This document shows, in pieces, positions 10,192 through 16,814 of a stretch of DNA of 64,000 nt. The DNA is from Psychromonas aquimarina ATCC BAA-1526 (GTDB lineage Bacteria; Pseudomonadota; Gammaproteobacteria; Enterobacterales; Psychromonadaceae). Both the position numbers and the translations under genes were made by a program. Positions within the stretch are counted from its first letter, which is position 1, and every line of letters begins with the position of its first letter. Below the pieces are notes generated by a model. That model was given only the letters and a program-made list of their open reading frames with translations. It ran no database searches and was not told the DNA's origin. The stretch is taken from the NCBI RefSeq assembly GCF_000428725.1, contig NZ_KE386791.1, positions 354,208 through 418,207 of the forward strand, in the 5' to 3' direction.

Positions 10192-10593
10192 ATGGCGAAG
10201 GTAGTGAACATATTTAATGACTATTATGACATTCAGGAATCATGGATCAGAAGACAGATTGATAACCTGAAATACGATTCATTTATTGATTTAAACGCCG
10301 CAAAAAAAGAGATTGAAGGAGCTGGACTGGTTGCCTTTGTTGATCATCATTCTCTGCAGCAGTTTCGAGAAAGTAATCTTTCCGTGACCGGGAAAAAGAA
10401 ATTATCTGCAGCATTACGAACTTATAAAAAACGTGATAATAGAAAGTTAACAACAAGAAGGCTGGATATTGATATTTCGCTGCAGGCACACCAGGTACTT
10501 GAAACCATGGCGGCTGAATCCGGATTAACAAAAATTCAAATTATTGAGCAGCTTCTTTTAAATGAAAGAGAAAAACAAATCAACTATGCGTGA
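10192..10593 (+). CDS. matP: MatP, macrodomain Ter organizer protein
   Basis: A 133-residue DNA-binding protein (E. coli MatP has about 150). The N-terminal part is helical with a conserved aromatic/basic stretch (ESWIRRQIDNLKY), then KKLSAALRTYKKRDNRK, and the C-terminal TTRRLDIDISLQAHQVLETM followed by LTKIQIIEQLL is a ribbon-helix-helix: a basic beta strand, helix, turn and helix. This matches MatP, which binds matS, condenses the Ter macrodomain and displaces MukBEF. The strongest support is independent of the protein: three perfect matS sequences surround the gene, and a dif site lies 4.7 kb away. The E. coli C-terminal coiled coil looks shortened. Start ATG follows AAAGAGCTAAA, a modest ribosome site. 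Autoregulation is inferred from matS in the leader. Confidence 0.88.
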   Translation: MAKVVNIFNDYYDIQESWIRRQIDNLKYDSFIDLNAAKKEIEGAGLVAFVDHHSLQQFRESNLSVTGKKKLSAALRTYKKRDNRKLTTRRLDIDISLQAHQVLETMAAESGLTKIQIIEQLLLNEREKQINYA

Positions 10594-10602
10594 CACTGTC
10601 AC
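10590..10602. promoter_or_regulatory. matS site 2, overlapping the matP stop codon
   Basis: A second perfect GTGACACTGTCAC begins in the last codons of matP, so the stop codon TGA is part of the site. It lies between matP and the convergent ATPase gene. Confidence 0.85.
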
Positions 10603-10635
10603 GCATTAACTGCAACAGCACAATTTTGGAGGTTA

Positions 10636-11805
10636 TCAAGTTCTTTTGCCGCCTTCCATTAGGCTTTTTAGTGACTTGTAAAGACCCGCTTTTTCGAAGA
10701 AGATACCTCCCTCATGCTCGGTCAGCAGCTCTTTTTTCTTCAATCGTTTAACTGAACTCTGAACAGAGCTTTTTTTGATTTCTTTTCCCATATGCTCAGA
10801 GTAGAACTTCAAATCTTCACTGCTGTACTTAGATTCAGCCTCGTACATTCGCACGTAAACCAGTTTATCGAGTGGTTTCAGATCTCGAAGAAGCTGATCT
10901 AAGCCTCCGTCGATACGAATCCTGGCTCTAACAATCTCCATTGCACTTTCTATATCAGTTCGATTAGTCGTTACCTCGGTCAATAAAACTCGAAACCAGA
11001 ATGGTGAGTATTCTAACTCTTTAAATGCACTCTCTAATGCATCAACAGAGTAGTCCAGCTGGAAGTATTCCTGTAATAATGAGCAAAAGAATTCAACACT
11101 ATTTTCATCAAGAGTAGGAAACTCCCTTAAAATGGCACTGTTATAGAAGGGCATTTCACGCTTAATTACCTTGTTATTACTTATCAGCTCTGACTCTTTT
11201 TGATTAAACATGGCCGCAACACCGCCGCGTGAAGATCCTGCATAGATAACGCAGATTTCATCGAAAGTATCAAAATTGGTTCGCAAACATGACTGAATAG
11301 GCAGAAATGCTTCCGAAGTGTTCAAGTGCTGCACTTCATCAATAATGAAAAGCGGTCTTTTATCACTGATATCACACAACCTGACAATCTCTTTAATTTG
11401 TTCGCTGATTTGAGATATTTCAGAGGCAGTGACACTGCTTAGAGATGAAGTAGAGGTATCAAAACTTGCTTTGATTACACCAAGATTGATGTCTAATTTT
11501 TTTACCTCAGACGACAGCAGCTGCCTGATTGACTGACTGGTTTTGCTCTTAAGTGCTGCTATATATCGCTCCAGGGTCAAAACAATATGCTCTTGAGGTG
11601 ATTCTTTGTTGTCCCACATGTTAAGGTAGACTGGCAGAAACTCCAGCTTTTCCGCAATAGGTGCAAGGTCTTTAAGAAGGAATGCCGTCTTACCAATTCG
11701 ACGCACACCAAGTAAAGCGATACGAGATATTGGACTTAAACCTACCGCCTTAACATATTGTTCTGCAAGTTCTGGGCGTTGATAGTGCCAGTTAATTTGT
11801 TTCAT
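10636..11805 (-). CDS. AAA/STAND-type ATPase with C-terminal winged-helix-like region, next to matP
   Basis: A 389-residue protein. Walker A GVRRIGKTAF lies at about residues 33-42 and Walker B LFIIDEVQHL near 150, followed by a sensor-like VIYAGSSRGGVAAM. This is the pattern of the archaeal-ATPase/AAA_22-like group of P-loop NTPases. The C-terminal 80 residues (SSEDLKFYSEHMGKEIKKSSVQSSVKRLKKKELL) look like a winged helix, suggesting DNA or target recognition. No membrane segment is seen. It is convergent with matP and sits between matP and a duplicated copy of the matP tail, so it appears inserted. Its role is unknown; proteins of this group occur in mobile elements, defence loci and transposition (TniB/ExeA-like). 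No transposase is present nearby. Confidence 0.75.
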   Translation of the reverse strand: MKQINWHYQRPELAEQYVKAVGLSPISRIALLGVRRIGKTAFLLKDLAPIAEKLEFLPVYLNMWDNKESPQEHIVLTLERYIAALKSKTSQSIRQLLSSEVKKLDINLGVIKASFDTSTSSLSSVTASEISQISEQIKEIVRLCDISDKRPLFIIDEVQHLNTSEAFLPIQSCLRTNFDTFDEICVIYAGSSRGGVAAMFNQKESELISNNKVIKREMPFYNSAILREFPTLDENSVEFFCSLLQEYFQLDYSVDALESAFKELEYSPFWFRVLLTEVTTNRTDIESAMEIVRARIRIDGGLDQLLRDLKPLDKLVYVRMYEAESKYSSEDLKFYSEHMGKEIKKSSVQSSVKRLKKKELLTEHEGGIFFEKAGLYKSLKSLMEGGKRT

Positions 11806-11815
11806 AATTCCTCTT

Positions 11816-11855
11816 GGTATACCTTAGTACGAACCTGTTGGTACTAAAGCATACC
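11816..11855. promoter_or_regulatory. 40-bp imperfect dyad upstream of the ATPase gene
   Basis: Outer arms GGTAT and ATACC and inner arms CTTAGTAC and GTACTAAAG are arranged symmetrically around a 9-base centre. It begins 10 bp upstream of the ATPase start codon. It could be an operator or a transcript hairpin. Confidence 0.55.
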
Positions 11856-12005
11856 GCAAGTATTTAGATGGATCAAGACGTTGAGATTATTGAAGGATAG
11901 TGCAGTTATGTGAGTGTATCTATAAAAACTAATATTAATAGGGGCTTGGTTAAGCCGTATTTGATAATCACAGAATGTAGATTATCGACTGGTCTTTAGA
12001 TCTGA

Positions 12006-12072
12006 CAATGTATTGAACAGTTGCTTTTTAAAGAAAGAGAAAAGCAAATTCACAACAGTGTGACACTGTCAC
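12006..12072 (+). pseudogene. Duplicated 3' end of matP with third matS
   Basis: About 65 bp resemble the end of matP. Translated in frame it reads IEQLLFKEREKQI, against IEQLLLNEREKQI in MatP, and it is followed, as in matP, by a matS site. A stop codon lies just upstream, so it is not a gene. It marks the far edge of the segment carrying the ATPase. Confidence 0.75.
12060..12072. promoter_or_regulatory. matS site 3
   Basis: Third perfect GTGACACTGTCAC, at the end of the duplicated matP tail. Three matS within 1.9 kb is far denser than the roughly one per 35 kb known for the E. coli Ter domain. Confidence 0.82.
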
Positions 12073-12243
12073 ATTTCATTATAATAAAATATGCGTTTTA
12101 ATAAGCCGATTAATACTTCTGAGATTTCCTGCTTTGATACAACACTTTGATTTATATGTAGATTTTACGTGAGAGCGTTTGAAAAACAGACAATAAGTTA
12201 TTGAAGCCAATAATGGCGGGTCTTTCAGAACGGTTCGTTGAAA

Positions 12244-12339
12244 ATGAATGATCTAATTATTCGGTTAATCAGCTTGTTATTGCTGATAATCTGCTCAAAC
12301 GGCTGTAAAACGCAGTTAAATTTATCTCTACGAAGCTGA
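12244..12339 (+). CDS. Candidate 31-residue hydrophobic peptide inside repeat R1
   Basis: Starting MNDLIIRLISLLLLIICSNG, the peptide has a run of Leu/Ile followed by two cysteines and a short polar tail. It resembles a lipoprotein leader or a small membrane toxin. The matching stretch of R2 keeps the same frame for its last 22 residues, with three of the six codon differences silent, but has lost one base near the start. No strong ribosome site is seen in R1; R2 has AGGGGA at the equivalent place. Coding is suggested, not shown. Confidence 0.35.
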   Translation: MNDLIIRLISLLLLIICSNGCKTQLNLSLRS

Positions 12340-12447
12340 AGTTGAATTAGTGCAGTTTAAACGAGGTATAAATAAAAGGCGGCTCTTGGCAAATGTGTAT
12401 TGCTAATTGTGAAAAATGCACATATTTACCTATTTGTTCAAAACGAA

Positions 12448-12463
12448 CTGTGTGTATTTACAG
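12448..12463. promoter_or_regulatory. LexA-like box in R1, upstream of the PRPP synthetase-like gene
   Basis: CTGTGTGTATTTACAG fits the gammaproteobacterial LexA consensus CTGT-N8-ACAG exactly in the fixed positions. It lies 153 bp before the start codon at 12616. Confidence 0.55.
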
Positions 12464-12518
12464 TGTATCTTTTTGGTAAAAGGAATTGATTGTTCCTAAG
12501 CACGAAAAAGTCGAAACT

Positions 12519-12534
12519 TTGTATGTATACACAG
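12519..12534. promoter_or_regulatory. Near-LexA box closer to the PRPP synthetase-like gene
   Basis: TTGTATGTATACACAG differs from CTGT-N8-ACAG at one fixed position and is 82 bp before the start codon. Together with the 12448 box it would make a double operator. Confidence 0.35.
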
Positions 12535-12615
12535 TATCGATTAGGAAGCGTTAATATTAAAATTAGCGTCTAAATTCCTCCACCTCCAATCGTCTATTTT
12601 GGCAAGGATCTGTTC

Positions 12616-13833
12616 ATGAGTTTATCAACCAGTCAGTCTAGTAATCTCGTCGTTGTAAGTAATACTTCTGACAACCCGTTTGCAATTGATATAGCCTACG
12701 CTATGGGACAGCATGAAGATATTGCTGATTTGATCAGCATGAAAACCTTTATGAATTCTGAATTTTGTCCACGTTTCATCTCGGATGAACTGGATATGGA
12801 TTCGATAGGTCAAACACTGAACGGCAAGACCGTGGTTATTGTCAGTACCAGCAGCCATACTAAATCTCGTCAAGAATTGGCAATGGCTAATCTGGTCATA
12901 GCCCGAACCGCTAAAGAAAATGGTGCTAGCCGCGTTGTTCTGGTTGAACCTGATCTGTTCTACAGTGCACAAGATAGAGGAGCTCATAAAAATTTAGGTG
13001 AAACACATTTTGAACGCGACGTTAATGACATAAAAAAATTCGATGGTCAGGCATTCACGGCAAAGTTATATGCACAGTTATTAAAGTTCTCTGGTGTTGA
13101 TACCGTACTGACAATTCACAATCATTCTTACTCTGTGCAGCGTATTTTCTCAGAAATATTTGAAGGTGATTTTCATAATCTGATCCCTTATCAAATTTAC
13201 GCTCACTATTTATTGAATAGCAATATTTTAAATTACGGCCCTGATGGTGAAGGCTTAGTATTATGCGCACCTGATAAAGGAGCCCGCGATTTCGTGAAAG
13301 AAATGTTCAATGCGCTAGGTTTGTCTAAAGCAAAATTTATCATGCTCGACAAAGAACGCAGCAATGAACGCAAAGTGGATATTACCCTGCACAAGGAAAG
13401 CGAACACACCTTTGAAGATCTAGACGGCTGCAGCATTGTATTGTTTGATGACATGGTTCGCACCGGCTCTACGGTGGTTAAGTCTTGTCAGTTTTTACAA
13501 AAAATAAATCCTGAGCGCATGGTGTTTGCTGTTTCGCATTTCTATGCCAGTGATGAAGGGCGCGAGCGAATGGTCCATCCTGCCATTGGTGAAATTTTAA
13601 CGCTCAACACTTTGCCAACTATTCTAAACCGAGATGAACAGGGACGTTTACGTAAAAAACTCGTCGTGCTTAAAGTTGAAAAATGGCTAGCACAAGAGCT
13701 CTCTAACATTTTAGATTTGCCATATCATTCAGAAGCCAATCCATACAAGATTGATATGTCTTCAAAGAACCCGCGCTTTCAGCGTAAGATCTGGCACAGC
13801 GAAGAATTGTCAGATTTAAAGAAGGACAAATAG
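12616..13833 (+). CDS. Divergent ribose-phosphate pyrophosphokinase (PRPP synthetase-like)
   Basis: A 405-residue protein, longer than housekeeping Prs (about 315). It has the two-domain phosphoribosyltransferase fold. In the first half YSAQDRGAHKN corresponds to the Prs YxRQDR ATP loop, and TIHNHSYSVQRIF to the Prs D-L-H region. In the second half IVLFDDMVRTGSTVV is the PRPP-binding loop (usual form VDDMIDTGGT). A C-terminal extension of about 60 residues is rich in charged residues. It would make PRPP from ribose 5-phosphate and ATP; such alternative Prs proteins often serve NAD salvage, but no nadV neighbour is seen. The gene lies alone between repeats R1 and R2, with LexA-like boxes upstream and a terminator downstream. 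The ribosome site is weak (CAAGGATCTG). Confidence 0.8.
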   Translation: MSLSTSQSSNLVVVSNTSDNPFAIDIAYAMGQHEDIADLISMKTFMNSEFCPRFISDELDMDSIGQTLNGKTVVIVSTSSHTKSRQELAMANLVIARTAKENGASRVVLVEPDLFYSAQDRGAHKNLGETHFERDVNDIKKFDGQAFTAKLYAQLLKFSGVDTVLTIHNHSYSVQRIFSEIFEGDFHNLIPYQIYAHYLLNSNILNYGPDGEGLVLCAPDKGARDFVKEMFNALGLSKAKFIMLDKERSNERKVDITLHKESEHTFEDLDGCSIVLFDDMVRTGSTVVKSCQFLQKINPERMVFAVSHFYASDEGRERMVHPAIGEILTLNTLPTILNRDEQGRLRKKLVVLKVEKWLAQELSNILDLPYHSEANPYKIDMSSKNPRFQRKIWHSEELSDLKKDK

Positions 13834-13853
13834 CTGCTCATAAAAAAGAGTCA

Positions 13854-13886
13854 TCGAGTAAGCTCGGCATTGGTCGAGCTTTTTAT
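13854..13886 (+). terminator. Rho-independent terminator after the PRPP synthetase-like gene
   Basis: AGCTCG, loop GCATTGGT, CGAGCT, then TTTTTAT, beginning 27 bp after the stop codon. Confidence 0.75.
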
Positions 13887-13896
13887 ATGGCTGGAT

Positions 13897-14259
13897 ATGC
13901 CTTTAAATAAATAGATTAATGCTTCATATGATTTCTGCTTCGATACAATAGCTTGTTTTCTTTACAGATTTTACGTGAGAGCGCTCAGAAAACAGACAGA
14001 TGGTTGTTAAGCCCATTAATAGCAGGCCTTTCAGGGGAATCAGTAAGAAATGAATGACGCAATTGTTGCATAATTAGCTTGTTATTGCTGATATTCTGCT
14101 CAAATGACTGCAAAACTCAGTTATATTTATCTCTACGAAGCTGAATCAGTACAGCTTGAACGAGGCATAAATAAAAGGGGGCTTGTACTAAATTTTTATC
14201 GCTAACTGTAAAAAGACACGTATTTACGGGACTTTAAAAACAACTGTATACAATAACAG
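13897..14259. repeat. Diverged direct repeat R2 (downstream of the PRPP synthetase-like gene)
   Basis: Counterpart of R1 in the same orientation, with the same order of blocks, including a copy of the small hydrophobic reading frame disrupted by a one-base deletion, and ending in a CTGT-N8-ACAG box at 14244-14259. Confidence 0.8.
14244..14259. promoter_or_regulatory. LexA-like box in R2
   Basis: CTGTATACAATAACAG fits CTGT-N8-ACAG. No ORF of note follows it, so it is either a relic of duplication or controls a small RNA or peptide. Confidence 0.45.
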
Positions 14260-14264
14260 TAATT

Positions 14265-14375
14265 AAATAGATAAATAAAAGGGCGCTTAGTCTATATTTT
14301 GTCCTGAAACTGCAATAATCACTGTAAAAAGCTTCATTTTTACGCAAATACCAACACAGCTGTATGTACATACAG
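14265..14375. repeat. Partial repeat R3 (tail of the R unit) with LexA-like box
   Basis: Repeats the last ~110 bp of R1/R2: ATAAATAAAAGGGCGCTT, an inverted repeat GTAAAAA-TTTTTAC, and then CTGTATGTACATACAG at 14360-14375, a perfect 16-bp palindrome and the best LexA box of the set. Confidence 0.65.
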
Positions 14376-14802
14376 TTTTAATCCGCTCCCTGTGAAAAGC
14401 TGACTTATTAAACTTAAACAGCTAAGTAACAATCTAATTCAGTTAATTTATCTGATATTAAACGGGTTGATTATATAAACACTGATATTTATGGATGCTC
14501 GGTTAAGTTTAGTTTCTGATAATCACAGGTAATCGTCAGCTAAAAATAGATGAATTGAAAACTAGTAACCGCATTGGATTAAAGAGAATCTTAAGCGCCC
14601 AATACATAACTTAATAATTGGTTTGTTACGATTTGATTACAGGTGAAAACTATTAGTAGATAGCTAAGTGAAGTTTAAATATTGTTGGCCAGTGCTTAAA
14701 GTTGGTTATGAACAGCTAAGGTAATAAAGCAAATTAAGTAAGTTAATAATATATAAAGAGCTTGGATGATATGACCAATAAAAGCTTAAAGGTAATTTAG
14801 AT
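14376..14802. other. AT-rich non-coding terminus segment
   Basis: No ORF or RNA gene seen. One stretch near 14490-14530 (GGTTAAG, TTTCTGATAATCACAG) resembles 11940-11985, a further sign that this region grew by duplication. Confidence 0.5.
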
Positions 14803-15086
14803 TTAACGATTAGCTTGCTGTGTAAAATCTACGGGTAATAACAGCCGCAAAAGGCTCAGATTTTACGTGACAGAATATAGTAACGAATCGACAAGTTAGC
14901 TGTGTAAAATCTGCTGGTAATAACAGACATAACCAGCTCAGATTTTACGTGACAGTCCATAACAATAAATGGATAAGTTGGCGGTGTGAAATCTATGAAT
15001 AATGACAGACATGACAGGTTTAGATAATTATCGTTGAAATCTGCGAGTAACGGCAGACAGAAAAAAGCTTAGATTATACGTAGAGC
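14803..15086 (+). repeat. Tandem array of hairpin units (82-bp period) ending 177 bp before dif
   Basis: Left arms TGTAAAATCT (or variants) start at 14821, 14903, 14985 and 15033, giving spacings of 82, 82 and 48 bp. Right arms AGATTTTACG lie at 14858 and 14940 and, diverged, near 15071. Each unit folds into a stem with a conserved GGTAATAACAG-type loop segment; the second unit has an extra inner stem GCTGGT/ACCAGC. The third is decayed and shortened. Confidence 0.75.
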
Positions 15087-15262
15087 CGGAAAGTTTAAAT
15101 ATAAGAAGATTTATTAAATAACATAGATGATGGTGTAAAGAGTAGAATAGACATCAAGTTTAAAAATAGGTTAACAACACAGTGTGTGAACTTTATAGCT
15201 GACGTAGATCTTAAATTTAATGAGATTTATTAAGATAATCCCCCTACAGAACAAAACAGATA

Positions 15263-15290
15263 ACTGCGCATAATGTATATTATGTTAAAT
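15263..15290 (+). other. dif: dif chromosome dimer resolution site
   Basis: XerC arm ACTGCGCATAA, centre TGTATA and XerD arm TTATGTTAAAT. It differs from E. coli dif only in the first two bases of the XerC arm. XerC and XerD recombine chromosome dimers here when FtsK reaches the site. It places the replication terminus inside this window. Confidence 0.95.
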
Positions 15291-15392
15291 AGGGTTTATG
15301 GTTAGATAGTGATGCCTATATATCTTGTGATAATTGAAGTTTGGATCCAGATCTGATCTTGTCTAGATTTCCATGCTATTGAACATAATCGC

Positions 15393-15420
15393 ATTTAACA
15401 TAAAATGTATAATATACCTA
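15393..15420 (-). other. Second, inverted dif-like site
   Basis: Read on the plus strand: ATTTAACATAA (perfect inverted XerD arm), a 6-bp centre AATGTA, then TAATATACCTA, which matches an XerC arm poorly. It lies 102 bp right of dif in the opposite orientation. It could be a decayed attachment site of a Xer-using element. Confidence 0.45.
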
Positions 15421-15440
15421 TCTATGGCGGAGCTTGAAAA

Positions 15441-15596
15441 ATGTTAAACAGCCTGGTTAATTCATTCTATTTATTGTTATCCGTCTGCAATCCTTGCTAT
15501 TTAAGGCTTGCAGAGAAAAACGATCATTCTCAAATGAATTTATTTAGGATTACTTCAATGATGCTATTTTCAAACTCTTGCTGCAGCAGAATTTAA
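15441..15596 (+). CDS. Candidate 51-residue ORF next to dif
   Basis: Begins MLNSLVNSFYLLLSVCNPCY; hydrophobic at the N-terminus, with five cysteines in all. GGAG lies 9 bases before the ATG. No homologue is recognised and it may be chance, since the region is otherwise non-coding. Confidence 0.2.
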   Translation: MLNSLVNSFYLLLSVCNPCYLRLAEKNDHSQMNLFRITSMMLFSNSCCSRI

Positions 15597-15640
15597 AAAT
15601 AGCTTTTTGAATACACTTATTGAGGTAACTACAATACTAA

Positions 15641-15892
15641 CTAATGATAATGTTTAATTAAATCAGCGGCTCTTACTGCTGATTCGGTAAATAATTCAGA
15701 CCATTGTTCACCATTGATTACATCAACAATTTTCATCAGGTCTGGATGCTCACCTTGGTTTTCTAAGTCAATTGCGTCTCTGACTACTTCTTTGATTAGC
15801 TCTTTTGCGACATTGTTTATGATTAGATCATGCTCTATTACTTCCATCAAATCATTAACAGTTGCAGTGCTAATTTGTTCTGCACTATTCAT
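15641..15892 (-). CDS. Small acidic hypothetical protein beside dif
   Basis: An 83-residue, acidic, predicted all-helical soluble protein without signal peptide or membrane segment (MNSAEQISTATVNDLMEVIE, later KELIKEVVRDAIDLENQGEH, end LIKHYH). A TAAGGG ribosome site precedes its ATG at about 8 bases. I do not recognise the family. It lies 350 bp from dif, pointing toward it, with non-coding DNA on both sides. The amphipathic heptad-like pattern suggests a helical bundle or oligomer. Balanced composition makes a real gene more likely than not. Confidence 0.55.
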   Translation of the reverse strand: MNSAEQISTATVNDLMEVIEHDLIINNVAKELIKEVVRDAIDLENQGEHPDLMKIVDVINGEQWSELFTESAVRAADLIKHYH

Positions 15893-16563
15893 CTTAAAAC
15901 CCTTACTGTTAGGACAACCATAACGCTTAGTTTAACCCGCGCACTTTTACAACTTTAAAATATGGTCACCCGTAATTTTAGTGCAGCTGCGGCAAATTGC
16001 TTACTTCAATAGTACGTCTCCACCTTTCTTAACAGCTTCGCAAAAAACAGCTGTTTTGTTTGTTAAATATACAAATTAGTTTGTTTTACAGTTATTTACC
16101 CGTGTTTTTTGATTCGTTCATTTTAAAACATATTGCCTGTACAGCCCGTAAACACTGGGCTTTGGAACTGCTTGTTTAATATCTAAACGCTCTCACGTAA
16201 AATCTATACAATAATTCGGCTAACTGCACACGTTCAGAAAAACTGAGAAACAAAAATCATATTATTTAACCGTACAACAGGTTGATTTGGATGGCTGAAT
16301 TGTATTTACGGTTATATTTTTCAGAGGCTGTCGGTTGGATCTGTTTCTATTTAATTATCAAATCAGATTAATACAGCAGTCGGACTTACACGCAACTAAT
16401 TAGATTAATTTTGTCTGTAATAAAAAATTTCTAGTATGAGTACTACTGCTAAAATTATTTTAAGTGCCCTGCTGATTATTTTTATATCACGTAAACGAAA
16501 TAACTTCGAACAAGTTAACCAGCTCTTCTGTTAATAAGCATCTCAATTTGCTTTAGAGCTTTA
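15893..16563. other. Non-coding spacer with an inverted copy of the terminus motif
   Basis: At 16185-16204 lies an exact reverse complement of the 20-base motif found at 12161-12180 (GATTTTACGTGAGAGCGTTT), now on the other side of dif. A stem AGCCC-GGGCT is at 16142-16161. Nothing else is seen. Confidence 0.7.
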
Positions 16564-16658
16564 CTAGTTCCCATGCTCCGCGTGGGAATTCATACCGGTA
16601 CATATCGACTACTCAACTTTAAACCTATGCATTCCCACGCAGAGCGTGGGAACGAGAT
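16564..16658. repeat. REP/BIME-like element 1 (two inverted copies)
   Basis: Left copy CTAGTTCCCATGCTCCGCGT... and right copy ATTCCCACGCAGAGCGTGGG... are inverted relative to each other with a 35-bp spacer. Each core is itself a palindrome (TCCCA-GC-TGGGA). Confidence 0.85.
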
Positions 16659-16744
16659 ACGTCTGTATCATAAACGTTTAGATATAGAATATAAGATAAA
16701 AGGTTTGCAAAGATTTAGTAGAGGTCTACCGAAGCCATCAGTGC

Positions 16745-16776
16745 CTGGTCTTTAATCTTGTAGATTAAAAGACCAG
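16745..16776 (-). terminator. Hairpin after the chemoreceptor gene
   Basis: CTGGTCTTTAATCT pairs with AGATTAAAAGACCAG around a 3-base loop. It lies 40 bp past the end of the convergently placed chemoreceptor gene. There is little U tract, so terminator strength is uncertain. Confidence 0.5.
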
Positions 16777-16814
16777 ACCGTGATGCTTAAGTGTTTACAA
16801 CACATTGAACATAT

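Larger units (their letters stand above)
12091..12463. repeat. Diverged direct repeat R1 (upstream of the PRPP synthetase-like gene)
   Basis: About 370 bp resembling R2 at 13897-14259 by eye at roughly 70-75 percent. Shared blocks in order are GATTAAT, GATTTTACGTGAGAGCG, CTTGTTATTGCTGAT, a block ending TTTATCTCTACGAAGCTGAA, ATAAATAAAAGG, and a terminal CTGT-N8-ACAG box. The repeat brackets the gene at 12616-13833. Confidence 0.8.

Noticed and set aside
13967-13990. SlmA-type site in GTGAGAGCGCTCA
   Set aside because: Only one arm of the GTGAGTACTCAC consensus fits, and SlmA sites are excluded from Ter in E. coli.
14803-15086. Possible CRISPR array
   Set aside because: The units are imperfect hairpins of 82 bp with diverged arms, and there are no equal repeats with unique spacers and no cas genes.
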